Of a DNA stretch of 64,000 bases, positions 1 to 11,440 are shown in pieces (the stretch's first letter is position 1; the number at the start of each line of letters is the position of its first letter). The position numbers and the translations under genes are program-made. Location of the stretch: the NCBI RefSeq assembly GCF_947172395.1, contig NC_069086.1:838501-902500 (forward strand), written 5' to 3'. Source of the DNA: Bicyclus anynana (Eukaryota > Arthropoda > Insecta > Lepidoptera > Nymphalidae). Below the pieces are notes generated by a model. That model was given only the letters and a program-made list of their open reading frames with translations. It did no database searches and was not told the origin of the DNA.

Positions 1-431
1 TAAACCTTATGATAAATTAAAATAGTACACAGATATCTTTAATCGTCAAATTTAAAGAAATCTGAATAGACTAAAATAGTTACACATATAAAAGTAACGG
101 TACAATATTTATTATTATTATATTAATTTAGTGTTCGGAGATGTCATATAACAGGTAGTAGAGAATATAAAAATAAAATGAGTAAAAGACAGGAGCATTC
201 CATGAAAGTAATTGCTTTGGGAGGCAAAAAGCCATTGCGAGTAGAAAATCAAACGGATTCCTCGTGCCATCGACATCAGGTAAAACAACGATGACAAAGG
301 GAATGAGATGAAAACACTTGGTAGTATGTTTAATATATTGTAGGTAAGGAGGGTCGAGGATGAATAAAAGGACGAGTCATTCTGTGAGAAAAGATCATCA
401 TTATCATCCTATGTTAACGCATGTGTTTCAT

Positions 432-742
432 CATTCATCATTCTCAACCCATATTCGGCTTACTGCTGAACACGAGTCTCCTCTCAGAATGAGAGGGGTT
501 AGGCCATTAGTCCACCACGCTGGCCCAATGATGGATTGGCAGACTTCACACACGCAGTGAATTAAGAAAATTCTCTGCTATGCAGGTTTTCTCACGATGT
601 TTTCCTTTACCGTTTGAGACACGTGATATTTAATTTCTTAAAATGCACACAACTGAAAAGTTGGAGGTGCATGCCCCGGACCGGTTTCAGACTCACACCC
701 TCCGGAATCGGAGGCAGAGGTCATATCCACTGGGCTATCATG
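432..742 (-). mobile_element. SINE, family A (tRNA-like head), near full length
   Basis: Read on the minus strand it starts 'tgatagcccagtggatatga' (A-box-like), has a B-box-like ggttcgaatcc region (mutated here), continues through gttggaggtgcatgcc reversed and ends in 'gagccgaatatgggttgaga'. The same unit recurs in both orientations elsewhere in the window. Pol III box spacing indicates a tRNA-derived SINE. The family name is not known to me. Confidence 0.75.
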
Positions 743-963
743 GGTCTATCGGGTGTGTTTCATATAGGAGAGAGAATTTGGAGTTTAGACCCATCACGCT
801 ACTCCAATGCGGTTTAGTGGGCAGGAGTGATAATGTTAAATTCCTCAACGTCCACTATCAGATGTTAATGATAATATCCGGGACCGACAGCTTAACGTGT
901 TTTCCGAAGCACGTGGGTGCAGCAAAACCAACTTCCCTACTACGGGCTGAGAATTTTTACTGA
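743..963. repeat. Interspersed repeat, family C
   Basis: Contains 'gaatttggagtttagaccca', 'ctccaatgcggttt' and 'gttaatgataatatccggga' followed by a gacagcttaacgtgttttcc block. Similar pieces lie at 11911-12022, 33439-33548 and 57182-57300. It abuts the SINE on its left. Nature unknown; it resembles repeats common in Lepidoptera. Confidence 0.55.
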
Positions 964-3874
964 ACATTTCGTAGATAAAAAAAAGAAGAGCTCTGGCAGT
1001 TTTTTTTTATTGGATTTGATTGATTTACATAATATTATCATAGTTCATAATATTTGCCAACATTAATCCAGTCCCACAGATAATCCACCCATCAACATTA
1101 CACAGATAGTCACCAATCAGCAAGGGATTTAAACTTAAATTAAACTTAAACATCAATGAAAGGAATCTGCCAGTCATAGAATCACTTGTCTATTTTCTTG
1201 CAAGCCAAGCATCTTTGCGTGCAAACTGATAATTTAAATTAACTAAGTATAGAATATCAAATTAAATTTTCTTTTATTGTCTGTAAAGTAAAATAAGAGT
1301 GAAAAATATAGAGTCGCTAGCTAAATAATTATAAAATTTAAAGCAAAGGACAGCACAGGTAAATGGGCCTTTATTATTTACAATTTATAAGCAGGTCGAC
1401 TGTATTTTTTACGGATTTTCCAGAATTGTTGGAATCCGTATTAATTAGATAATTTTTTTTTACGTGTCGCTCCATTGTCTACAAATTAAACATAGACAAT
1501 GCAGTAAAAGTGTACAAAACAGCCAATAAAAACACCAGGAATTGAATTCATATCCGGTGTAAGCTGTCAATGTCATGTAATATTGTCAAATGTCAATAAG
1601 ACACAAGGTAAAAAGAATCATTAAATCGTAGACAGAGAAGCATTAAAGAAAAAAATATCCTCAAATTGCTTTAAAAACGTCATAAACGAACGCTACTACG
1701 CAAAAATCACTGACAATCTGTCAGGGTGTGAACTACAAGCATGTTGCCATGATGAAAAATTTTAATTAATGTTGTCAGCTACTGAAAAAAATGCGGGTTA
1801 CAATTTTTTTTTAAATTCAGGTTTTAAGCCATATATTTTATGTTATTTAATGATAAAAATAAATTGTTCTGCTTAGTGGACACTCGGAATAAAGGCCAAG
1901 CCTCCATACAAAATTGGGACATGTCCTTTGACGTCTATTAATAGTTAATCCTTAAACAAAACACGGTGAAATACTTCTAATCTTTTCCACGTAACAAGAC
2001 CTATTTGGAACTCATATAAACTTTCAGGGTCCTAATTGTATTTGACGAAGACAGGAGGCCTCAGTATAAAATCAAAAGGATTCCTCGGTTCCTCAGATAC
2101 TGTACAATATTGAGGACACGGGGGAATGAGATGAGAAAACTTTGCGGGATAATTTAATAACGGATCTCGGACGGAAGGTTTGTCAAACGGGAAATTCCGG
2201 GATCACAATTGAAGAGTTGACGAAAGTCTAAAGTTTATAAACGAAAGTATTACAAGTATGAACCACGCGTTTAAAAGGAAATGAACAAATAGCAATTTCT
2301 TTATGATATTATAAAGAAAAGTTCAGTTGAAGGGTTTGAGGGAAGGGTTATATTCAGCACCCACTAGAGACGTCTGACGAGTTGGGTAAAATTGTCTATT
2401 CATTATACATCTTTGAGGTATTTGCATTTGTTAGCATACTGATACCACAAAGCTAAAGTAACGTTTACAGCGAATGAAAAATACAATTTTACTTAAAAAC
2501 AAAATACCCATTACATTTTGAGTTTCGACTCATATAGTTTATAATTTTAGGAAAATTGATTAGAAAGAGCGTTTGATTTTCTCGTATATTGCTTTAATTA
2601 GTTTCTCTTAATGTACATTTAGCCACTAGCTTATTGCAGGCAATATCTCCGTCATAAATGGGAATGTACGAAAAGAATTTTTTGATAAAACAATTCAACC
2701 GTAAGAAAATAAATACATATTGTATAGCATAGATATAAATTATAAGATTTTGTATTTATTTGTCTTGTCAATACCTTTGAAGAAAAGTTTGTTTAAGATA
2801 CTTCCACGTTTTAATGAAGACTGTATCACAATTTATCATTAAGTTTAAAAACAGTAAGTGGAAAAAGAAACGGAGCCACATTGTTTTATACTATTTAAAG
2901 ATACAGGTAATGTTTAAGCTAATAAAGTAAATTATCCGGTTTTATTTCCATTTTGAATCCGTACTGGAACAATCTGATAAATTCCATTAGCCTATTCAAT
3001 ACCAGATAATTCCGCGGCATTTACAACAAACTTGCACGGCGGAGACTCAACAGAATTATCTTGTGTATCGCAGTATTCCAGTCACGGCGGTGTTCGTGCA
3101 AGTTGCGAATTTACCCCAACTTGTTCCACTGTTTGTCCTTCATCCACAGTTTGCCTACTGGACATTCACACCCGTACTGTACCTCCCTTATATTGTCAAA
3201 CATTTACCGCTTTGAATTTAACATGAATGGTGCGGGTACTTTGACTGTAGCGTTTGCTCTTTTAGACGACGGCAACGGGTTTAAAAAATAAAATTACCTA
3301 TTTGGCACAGTTGTTGCACCAATTTGGAAATAGTTAATGTGGTTAGTAACAATAGTATTTGTCATCTTTCAAGATAGCGCAGTTATTTATGTACCTATCC
3401 CTAAATAATTTTATTTTGTGACATATTTTTAGAACGTTGCTTAAATTTGGAATAATTTCAACTTTAATTTGACGTCCATTGATCTATTTATCTTATTTTT
3501 GACAATTGGTTTTTTAGATTCTTACTGTCTCTATCAAACAGATAAACATTCAATATGTATGCACCTGAAAGGATGCTTAAAAATCAAAATCAAATTTATT
3601 TAGCTGGAAAATCTTTCAAAAATATTTGGAAATTATATGTGAGTTGTTGCTCTATCTTATGTGTTACAAAAAGTTATATAAAACTATTCTTGTCATTATA
3701 ATTAATTTAATGATGACCTATTCTAATCTACATACATAAGGAAATATTGAAAACCGCTTGACGTACAAAGATTAAATCTGTCAGGAAGGTAGATGTCATC
3801 TAAGTACAGATTTTGCCAGAGGGTCAGAAGGTTTAAGGGCGGACAAAACCGCGGACGCCCATTAGTTAGCTTAC

Positions 3875-4000
3875 CAATAACAACTCCATCGACACTTGGA
3901 CCGAAAGCGTAAGAAAAGTCAGGTGCTTGGACCGGTGCGGAGAGAAGTGCTTCTAGCGGGCGCTCTCTCAAACACCGCAGCAGCGCTGGAGGTGTGAGGT
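3875..4000 (-). CDS. Neuroligin coding exon 5
   Basis: 126 nt, phase 1 in and out. The acceptor (tttttcttag) ends at 4001 and the donor GTAAGC starts at 3874. After the split Asp306, codons 307-347 read LTPPALLRCLRERPLEALLS, then APVQAPDFSYAFGPSVDGVV and Ile. The RCLRE and AFGPSVDGVV strings are typical of insect neuroligins. The next exon should start with two bases completing a G-codon. I found no candidate on the minus strand between 1 and 3874, so intron 5 is longer than 3.8 kb. Confidence 0.94.
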
Positions 4001-4344
4001 CTAAGAAAAAAATAACAATATTAGTAATTAACTGTCAATCCAAATGGCTCTTAAGCTTCATTCATTAATGGCGTAATAGCTAACTTGGTGTCTATCGGAG
4101 GATAAAGTAAAAAAAAAATAGTGGAGTTTTTTGTTACAGACGTTCATCCATGGAAGTATAACCAGAATGCTCGTTTCTGCCATCAAACAACACGGCAGGC
4201 TCGATAGACTTGGGACAAGCCAACATAAATCAGGTACGAATTCTTCGATCTTAGTTTTCTGAATTGAATAGCGAATCATAGACGTATTCAATTTTAATTT
4301 TAGCAGTAAAGTTACTGCGAAGTACTTCAATCATGTTTATTTTG

Positions 4345-4510
4345 ACCCCAAGCAGCTATACCTACTGTGTTCCAGCTTGTACATAAATATGTATTCTGTG
4401 GTTCTAATTAAAAGGACGTATTTACCGGTGTAATTATAAGTACATGAACCTCAACAACTACTGCTCGGGTGGATGGGTACAGGGCGAGATGTTTTAGCGT
4501 GTATTCCTAA
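4345..4510 (+). repeat. Interspersed repeat, family G (fragment)
   Basis: Inside the 630-bp intron 4. Shares 'actgtgttccagc', 'aaaggacgt', 'taccggtgtaatta' and a 'caacaactactg' block with the longer copy at 52216-52465. Degenerate and unclassified. Confidence 0.4.
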
Positions 4511-4630
4511 AATGCCCTGCGATTTGTTGCTCTGTTTATAGGAAATGTTTTCTACATACAATAAAATTGGTTTATTTTCTTGATGGTCCGCATATTATTA
4601 TTAATATAAAAATATGATGTAATGTCTCAC

Positions 4631-4747
4631 CAGGGGAACAGTTGGCGTGAGTGGCGACCATCTCCGCGTATTTGTTCGGATCTGCCACCAACGACCAGGG
4701 GCTCAAGCCTGATCCTGACATCAATACGGCGCGGTGGAACAGGAGAC
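4631..4747 (-). CDS. Neuroligin coding exon 4 (short exon)
   Basis: 117 nt, phase 1 in and out. The acceptor (tgatcaacag) ends at 4748 and the donor GTGAGA starts at 4630. The first two bases complete Gly267; codons 268-305 read LLFHRAVLMSGSGLSPWSLV, then ADPNKYAEMVATHANCSP. The first part is the helix that follows the nucleophile elbow in this fold (FHRA..SGS..SPW is a family hallmark). N302-C-S is a possible glycosylation site. The exon is easy to miss because a chance ORF in another frame overlaps it. The split codon G|AC gives Asp306 at the joint with exon 5. Only 630 bp separate exons 4 and 5. Confidence 0.94.
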
Positions 4748-5477
4748 CTGTTGATCAAAATAATTATACTGTTTACCAACGTAAGTAACATAATGTTATT
4801 TTTGTTTAGCCTATTACTTGACAATAAATAATAACTATTTTCAAACTGCGGCAAGCATTTGGGCATTGTTCTTACCTTACCGACAATGATAAAAGGGACC
4901 TTGATGAAAACTTATGCTACTATTTATTCAGGAAAAGTGATAAAGTTAAGGGATATATGGATCATGGAGACGTATATGAAAAACAGAATGTGACACGAAA
5001 GACGCTTTGGGCATTTCGTTAGTAGAGTATAATATATAAGCAACTTATTAAATAATATAATATTATAGTCCTAAATAGTATAGAGCATACTTTTTATCTC
5101 GATATCTCAACAGAAACAGAATTTATGTATGTGAAACAGCGAGGAATAGTCACTAATAGAGATTGGCAATGTCATCAAAGTATGCACATCAGTAATAACC
5201 GGGGCATAAGCTTCAAAATGTAATTTCGAGCAATAAATAATATCGAAGTGATTAATGGAACCGCTTTGAATGGTCAAAATTTGCAACTGAATTTCATTCA
5301 ATTCTATCTACAGTATGAACGTTATACGAAAATATCTTTCATAATTATTTCAACTAAGCATTTCATTTTAACATCTACTCGCATTGGAACAAGATACCAG
5401 GAATGCCAGACTTCATTTATTTTCTGATGAACAAACATAATAAAGTCATACATTAGTTATTATAATTATGAATATAC

Positions 5478-5765
5478 TAGCGGACGCTCGCGACTTCGTC
5501 CTAGTGAAACTCGATGTAAACTTTCAACTACCCTACCCTTACCCTACCCCTACCCTACCCTACCGCTACCCTACCCCTATCCAAACCAACCCAACCCTAC
5601 CCTACCCTACCCCTATCCAAACCAACCCAACCCTACCCTACCCTACCCCTTTATTTTTTTCTGTCATAAGAGCCATCTGACAACAACAAACACATGAAAA
5701 AAAATTGTGAAATCGGTCCAGCCGTTCGCGCGTGATGGCGTGACGAAGGGATAATGTATTGTGTA
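5478..5765 (+). repeat. Family E repeat carrying a (TACCC)n minisatellite
   Basis: Begins with the family core 'gcgacttcgtcctagtgaaa', followed by a C-rich tract at about 5521-5650 built from taccc/tacccc units with two copies of a unit of about 37 bp that includes 'ctatccaaaccaaccca'. It then continues with the family's 'atcggtccagccgttcgcgc' end. The copy at 10819-11250 has the same layout. Confidence 0.65.
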
Positions 5766-5784
5766 TGGAAATCGTAAAAAGTAT

Positions 5785-5837
5785 ATGCTTAGGTAGCATT
5801 TAATAGGATGGTCGATTACCATCTTAATAAATGCTAC
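5785..5837. repeat. Short-loop inverted repeat
   Basis: Left arm 5793-5812 and right arm 5818-5837 pair over 20 bp with two mismatches around the loop cgatt. A further 7-bp match (aaagtat) outside the arms is offset by an 8-nt insertion on the left. Confidence 0.75.
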
Positions 5838-6552
5838 ATACTTTCATGATAATAAATGCAAAATAAAATAATAAAAATTAGTCTATTTGTTTGTTTTTTT
5901 TAATTCTTTCAACAATGAAACATTAACAGCAAATAATGTAGACTATATTATAACCCACGGAAAACCCACGGGTGAAACCGTGAAAACTTTCGCTAGCAAA
6001 TAATATTCGTAACTAATAGTACATCTTGCTACAAATAGCATATAATAATTACCAAATCATCATCTGATTCCAAACAATCTAATCTTCTAGGCAATACAAT
6101 TATCTCTCAAATTCTATCCCAAAATTAACAAACATGAGATTATGACTTAATTTCCATAAAATATCATACACCTATTTTGTGAAACAACGATTATTTTGAT
6201 TAAAATGATATAATATTAATGATATTAAACACAATAACAAAAATGCCACGCTCGTATGAATTACAAATGACAGAGCAATTTGAGGTTTTATTAAAATAAA
6301 CGATTTTTCGCCGTAATTATAAATAATTTTAATAAAAGCCGCACATCATATTTTAGCCAGATGCAGTGGTTACATAAATCAACTTTAAATTAATGTATTC
6401 TATTTTATTATTAAATTAAATTTTATGGAGCTATAAATATTATTAGGGTAATGGGCCAAAAAGTATAATATTACGAGGATAAAAGTGGACGTTATCAATT
6501 AAAGAAGTTCATCAGATTTGTAAGTTTGTTGAATAAATACTGTTATCTATAT

Positions 6553-7973
6553 ATCTATATCTATACTTATAATAAAACTGGTCGAATTCTATACATTTTT
6601 ATTCGCAATTTGAGATTTTACTTATACCATTTGTAACAACAAACGTTGCCGTGGCATAACGGACGCCAACGCCATCTAGAATCTATACTTATAATACGAA
6701 TTCTGTACATTTTGTACATTCTGTACATTAAAGATATTTTGAAAATTTTTCTTGTTGGACATTATATAATCGGTACTGAAGCTAATAGTAGATTGTTATA
6801 CAAGGGGCTAAAAAGACCCATTATATACGAGGTATTTTTAGGGCCCGAGACGAAGGCGAGGGCCGCCTAAATAGAAACCGAGTTTATAATGGGTTTAGCC
6901 CCACGTGTTACACTCTGCTTTTCACTACGATTGCGAGAAAATAAAATAGTTTAGTACAATATTCAATGATTTATTTTAATTGAAAATTAAATGTACAAAG
7001 TCTACAGTTTTGGATATTAAGGGAGATGCTTTTACCCGGTTACATAATTTCCGACTACTTTGAAGATGAATAATGAATATATAAGGTAAACGTGGGAGAT
7101 AATAGTTTAAAAAACTCCTTTCGTAAGTGAATCCATTCGTTGTTGTTTTCTTCACTTATTAAATTTTTCGTAGGTATCGTAGGTAAGTATTTAAGTAAAT
7201 GCGTCTCGACTTTGACGGTAACAGATTAAAAATTTCATCCATCTCCAAATCAGGATCACCATTCTCACTAGACGAAGACAACAATAACAATTATTGTTGA
7301 AAAATATGTAAGTTACGGTCACAAATTTACAATGAATTTCGGAAAAAAATCAAGTGTGTATTATTCACGCCAATTGTTTTTTAAATTCTCGCTTTTTAAT
7401 TTTATTTTTTTCACATGAGAAAAAGGCAAAGGTAGGTATTACACCGTAAAGGATGTCCCATGTCTTCAAATCTCGCTCTATTCGCAACTCAATAAAAATT
7501 AAATAAAAAAATAAACGCATTCCACAGACAAGAACGCTGCATTTCATTCCAATTTAAAGTTTTTTATTTATTTTTCAAAACAATCAGGGCCTTACCTATA
7601 ATGATTCTATTTTCGAATAAAACCTCCTCCGTTTTATAGTAGGCTAGTACTTGGCTAGTACTCGTAACAGACAAGAATTAAAAAAACAAAATTACTTTAG
7701 CCCCTAGACGCTAATATGCTTGTTTAGCCCCGCTGTGGAGTGGTAATATGACAGTGTTTTTGAGCAAGAGTAGTGAAAATATATTTTTTTTTCGATTTTT
7801 TGTCTGTCTGCCCGTGTTTTTTTGTTATTCGGGCATCACACTGAAACTACTGAATGAATTCAAATATAACGTTTCACGGTTTAAGATCATATAAAGTACT
7901 AAAGTGGTGGAATAGGGCTTGAAAGTTTATATTGATTTCCACGCGGAAGAAGTCGCGGGCGTCTGCTAGTTCC
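6553..7973 (+). repeat. Lepidopteran repeat interrupted by a roughly 1-kb insertion
   Basis: 6553-6795 matches, in opposite orientation, 61955-62225. Shared strings include 'aataaaactggtcgaattc', 'gagattttacttataccatt', 'gccatctaga' and 'tgaagctaa'. The right-hand copy then runs straight into 'ttttttgtctgtcggtctga' and the family E terminus. Here equivalent sequence resumes only near 7775, ending at 7973 with a minus-orientation E terminus (gaagtcgcgggcgtctgcta). The intervening 6800-7765 is therefore a likely later insertion. Confidence 0.55.
6804..6902. repeat. Compact multi-segment foldback
   Basis: Four nested arm pairs: ggggcta/tagcccc, cccattata/tataatggg, tatttttagg/cctaaata and gccc/gggc. 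The central loop is gagacgaaggcga. The tagcccc box recurs at 7698-7704 and 7725-7731, close to the other end of the presumed insertion. Looks like the end of, or a complete, non-autonomous element; class unknown. Confidence 0.6.
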
Positions 7974-8275
7974 TTTCTATGGTCATCAAATTTTGCTATA
8001 TTTCATTAAGAATCCTTAATACCTACTCGTATAGTGAAATTGTATACGTATCAATAATTTTCAAATCTTAGAAAGCTTTATTGCAAATGTTCGAATATTA
8101 GTTTTCTACAGACTTGTTTGTTGTTTGTAAGTTAAAGGTTTGGTAATAATTCAAACAGTAAACAAGATTTAGTCCTGAATATTGCTTGAAATTCCAGTTA
8201 AGATTTATATCAAATTCGTGAAACTGACTTTGAGGGTACTTTGCTTATTTTGTTGCAAGATATACTTGAGGTTAA

Positions 8276-8326
8276 CTTCGATCTCACTTAAAGGTATGCT
8301 TTACATACCTTTAAGTAAGATCGAAG
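8276..8326. repeat. Short-loop inverted repeat
   Basis: Arms 8276-8298 and 8304-8326 (23 bp, one mismatch) around the 5-nt loop cttta. The arms begin cttcgatct and end agatcgaag. Confidence 0.85.
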
Positions 8327-8454
8327 AATCGAGAATCGAACATTGAGACTAAAGATGAAACACAGTAGTTAAATATATGTAAAAAACATAGCACATGGGT
8401 ATGAGTTAAGATGATGGAAATAGCTTTATAAAAGGTCGTGGTTAATATACCATT

Positions 8455-8705
8455 GATGAGTTCCTTAATGATAAAGATGCTTGGAGGCCGATGGATCAGC
8501 TTCCACCTTCACACAGGAAGTAAAACTATAAGAAAATGTAATTTTGTCATCAATTCTTTTAAAAGAGCAACTGTTGAGTTTCTTGCCGGTTTCTTCTCTG
8601 CAGAACCTGCCTTCCGAACCAGTGGCAGAATGTTTACAAATAGTCAACTGACGTGTCAAAAGCTTGTAAACTGAACCTACTTGAAATAAACGAATTTTGA
8701 ATTTT
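8455..8705 (+). repeat. Interspersed repeat, family H
   Basis: Shares 'cttccaccttcacacag', 'agagcaactgttgagt', 'cctgccttc' and the 'caaaagcttgtaa' end with 28430-28745. Recognised as a common lepidopteran 3'-end-type repeat; parent element not known to me. Confidence 0.6.
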
Positions 8706-9534
8706 AAAAGTTTTAGTGACATTAATGCCATGGGGATGGAAATCCATTTGGTGTCATTATACTGCGAAGTTAAAATGTTGAGGTCGAATGATTACTTGTA
8801 CTATTATGTACTTTTACTTTGAAATAACCGACTTACGATTAACGAATGAGTTGCACGCAGATTGATAAGAGAAGACTAATTATTTTTTCTATAAACTATA
8901 CTTTTATAGAAATTATTTCGGCGTAAAGTAGATGTAAGGAAATAGTAAGAGTTTCTAGGCGAAGCCACTGGTGTCTGCTAGTAAATAAGTTAAAATAATC
9001 CTAGCCAATTTAAATTCACTATAAACAAAATATATTCAGAGCGTTCAGCTTTCGCTATTCTTACTGTGGGAACTCAATTTGTTTGCCTGCTCGCTGCAGT
9101 CGCTATTTGTTGGCATTCAGCTTTTCAACATTACCTCCAGGACCTACATTAATAGGACTTTCGGTCGACATGGGCTTTGAAAGTCTAATTAAGCATGAAA
9201 CATTTTAATTAAAACTTAGTTCGTTGGAAAACAGTTGGTGGGTTAGAGCAACATGCTACTATCATAGAAAAGAAAACAAATTTGCCACGAAACATAAATA
9301 TTATTTAAAAATATTTATTTTGCAAACAGTAACTGTCATGATTTTTTTTTTATAAACTTTAGCCGTTTTTGTTTACTCCATGCCCATAGTAAATATAATT
9401 ATTTAACAATTCATAAAATCCTCCTTATAATACATTGGTTTTTCCAAAATAAACTTGGACGGTGACACAAGTTTAGGAATATTGTAGATATAAAATTGTA
9501 TATGTATAGCTTGGAAAGTTTGGCCGTAACATTC

Positions 9535-9660
9535 GATGGTCCGCGGGGGCCGGGAGGGGAAGAAGCGATGTCCCGCGCGCACGACTTCATACCCGCGTAG
9601 TCCATCCCTCTGCCCTTGCTTGCCCTTCCGTCGCCCAAATATTACGGGAGTGTCATAAAC
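9535..9660. other. GC-rich patch inside intron 3
   Basis: An isolated GC-rich stretch (ccgcgggggccgggagggga, then cgatgtcccgcgcgcacgac). Both minus-strand frames stay open for 75-103 codons across it, but neither has plausible splice borders in phase with the neuroligin exons, and I recognise neither product. Could be a fragment of an unknown repeat or a regulatory CpG patch. Confidence 0.35.
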
Positions 9661-10139
9661 GATTTTGCCAAGCATCATTCGCGGATTCAGTGGTAATCTG
9701 CGACAAACTTTCATTAACTACAAAATTCTTCTTTATGAATTCCATGACCATAGTTAGTGTAATTATTATCGTGTTTTATTAAATTCTAATTATTTCATAA
9801 AATGTAGCCATTTTCACGGTAAGGGTTCGCCCTATTAATTAAGTTGAACTCGGTTCGGTAACTAATTGGATGGGAATAAGCAGCTGTGCTGACGTATTTT
9901 AATGTTCAAAGATTGTCGTACATTGCTGTGTATGCCGCAGAGATGCTTGCAAAAAGAAAAAGAAAATAAAAAGTTTAAACTTTATTTATTTATTTAAAAA
10001 AAAAAAAAAGATTTCTAACTTTACTTATTCTGTTAAAGGCAATAGTTCTCCACAAATTTTCCTTTTTAAAATGTTCCTTTTCGTCAACATTTTCGTTGGT
10101 ATAAAAATTAACTGACACTGATATAAAACGTATATGAAT

Positions 10140-10305
10140 CACACTAATATTAGTAGGCGTAGTTTGTGTGTAAGTGTGTATATTTGTTCCTCCTTTGCGG
10201 CTACTGTAGCGATTGGGAGATTTATCTCGGAAAAATCCATGGTTTCCGCGAGATTTGTGGAAAACTGAATTCCACGCGGACGAAGTCGCGGGCATCCGCT
10301 AGTAA
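10140..10305 (-). repeat. Family E repeat
   Basis: Minus orientation: ends in 'gaattccacgcggacgaagt' plus cgcgggcatccgctagta, preceded by the 'aaaaatccatggtttccgcg' block found in the full copies. Confidence 0.65.
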
Positions 10306-10818
10306 CATAATACTTTGAACTTTTACGTAAAGGCTTTTAGGAAACACCGCTCGCATTGCTAGAGAAAAATATCTTCGTTACAGCAGTAAGTACGCATAAG
10401 AAAAATGTTTAAGCGCAAAAAAACTGGAATACCCTTCCTCAGGCGGAGTATTTCTTTTATATCTGAGATTCTTAAGTATTCATAACTGTTAATCTCGGTC
10501 TAAAGAGCGGATCTCGCGTACAGACGAGCTTCTTACCAAACAAAACTAGTTGTACGGATGAAATGAAAATATTTTATGAGTGTGTTTCATTGTATGGAGT
10601 TTTACCCTAATGGAAGACCTTCCATTGTTGAAAAAAAACCTTCTTTTCAAAACCACTATAGTGCATTTAGTAAAGAAAGAAATTAATAAGAAAGAAAAAT
10701 GTGTTTATTTCAAAATTATGCTACACATCAGATTAAGATCTCATATCATCACACAGTAATAATGCAGTAGTGGTTTTCAACAGAGAGATCCTGGGTTCGA
10801 TCCCGATTCAATTTACGA

Positions 10819-11250
10819 TTAAGCGACTTCGTCCGCGTGAAAGTCGATGTAAACTTTACCCTACCCTACCCCTACCCTACCCCAACCCTTACCCTACCCC
10901 AACTCTACCCCTACCTATTAAGGCTGCACACGCGACGGAAGCTTAAAAAATGGAGTAACTTCTCCCGTTTTTCTCACATTTTCCTTCTCTGCTCTCTGAC
11001 TATTAATTGTAGCGTGATGAAAAGTATACTTTAAGCTGCCAAGGAGTATAAAGAACAATTGTACCAAGTTTCGTTAAAATTCGTCAAGTAGTTTTTGTTT
11101 CTATAACGAACATACAGACAGACAGACAAAAAATTTACTGATTACATTTTTGCCATCAGTATCTATCACTAATCATCCCTTATTAGTTATTTTAGAAATA
11201 TATTTCATGTACAGAATTTACCTCTCTACAGATTTATTATAAGTATAGAA
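10819..11250 (+). repeat. Family E variant with (TACCC)n minisatellite
   Basis: Starts 'gcgacttcgtccgcgtgaaa', then a taccc/taccccaa tract at about 10856-10917. It continues through 'gtttcgttaaaattcgtcaa' and cagacagacagaca to an AT-rich end near 'tttattataagtatagaa'. Confidence 0.6.
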
Positions 11251-11440
11251 GTATTAATGATGAATCAAACATGATAATAGTATTATTAAGTTATTTCGAT
11301 ACTTAAATGTTAAGGTTGTCGCGTCGAAGTACATCGTTATCAAGTTTCCCCGTCTATGCATATATACGACTAGTGTGTACAAACAAACAGGCCTATGTAA
11401 ACTGAGTCCACGATATTAGCTTACTCGAGATGTTTGTATA

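Larger units (their letters stand above)
1..3874. other. Neuroligin intron 5 (part), little content
   Basis: Noncoding sequence downstream of exon 5. A SINE (432-742) and a repeat fragment (743-963) lie at the left. From 964 to 3874 I see only AT-rich unique-looking DNA, a weak hairpin at 1409-1440 and a moderately GC-rich patch at about 3010-3250 with no splice-bounded frame on the minus strand. Confidence 0.6.

Noticed and set aside
1409..1440. Snapback hairpin (tacggatt / aatccgta)
   Set aside because: Only about 11 paired bases with a 2-nt bulge; too weak to separate from chance.
3010..3250. Candidate sixth neuroligin exon
   Set aside because: Moderately GC-rich, but the minus-strand frames contain stops, there is no phase-1 acceptor with a matching frame, and nothing resembles the protein after VDGVVI.
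5521..5650. Interstitial telomere repeats
   Set aside because: The insect telomere unit is TTAGG (CCTAA on the other strand). The tract is TACCC/TACCCC and sits inside a dispersed repeat, so it is a minisatellite.
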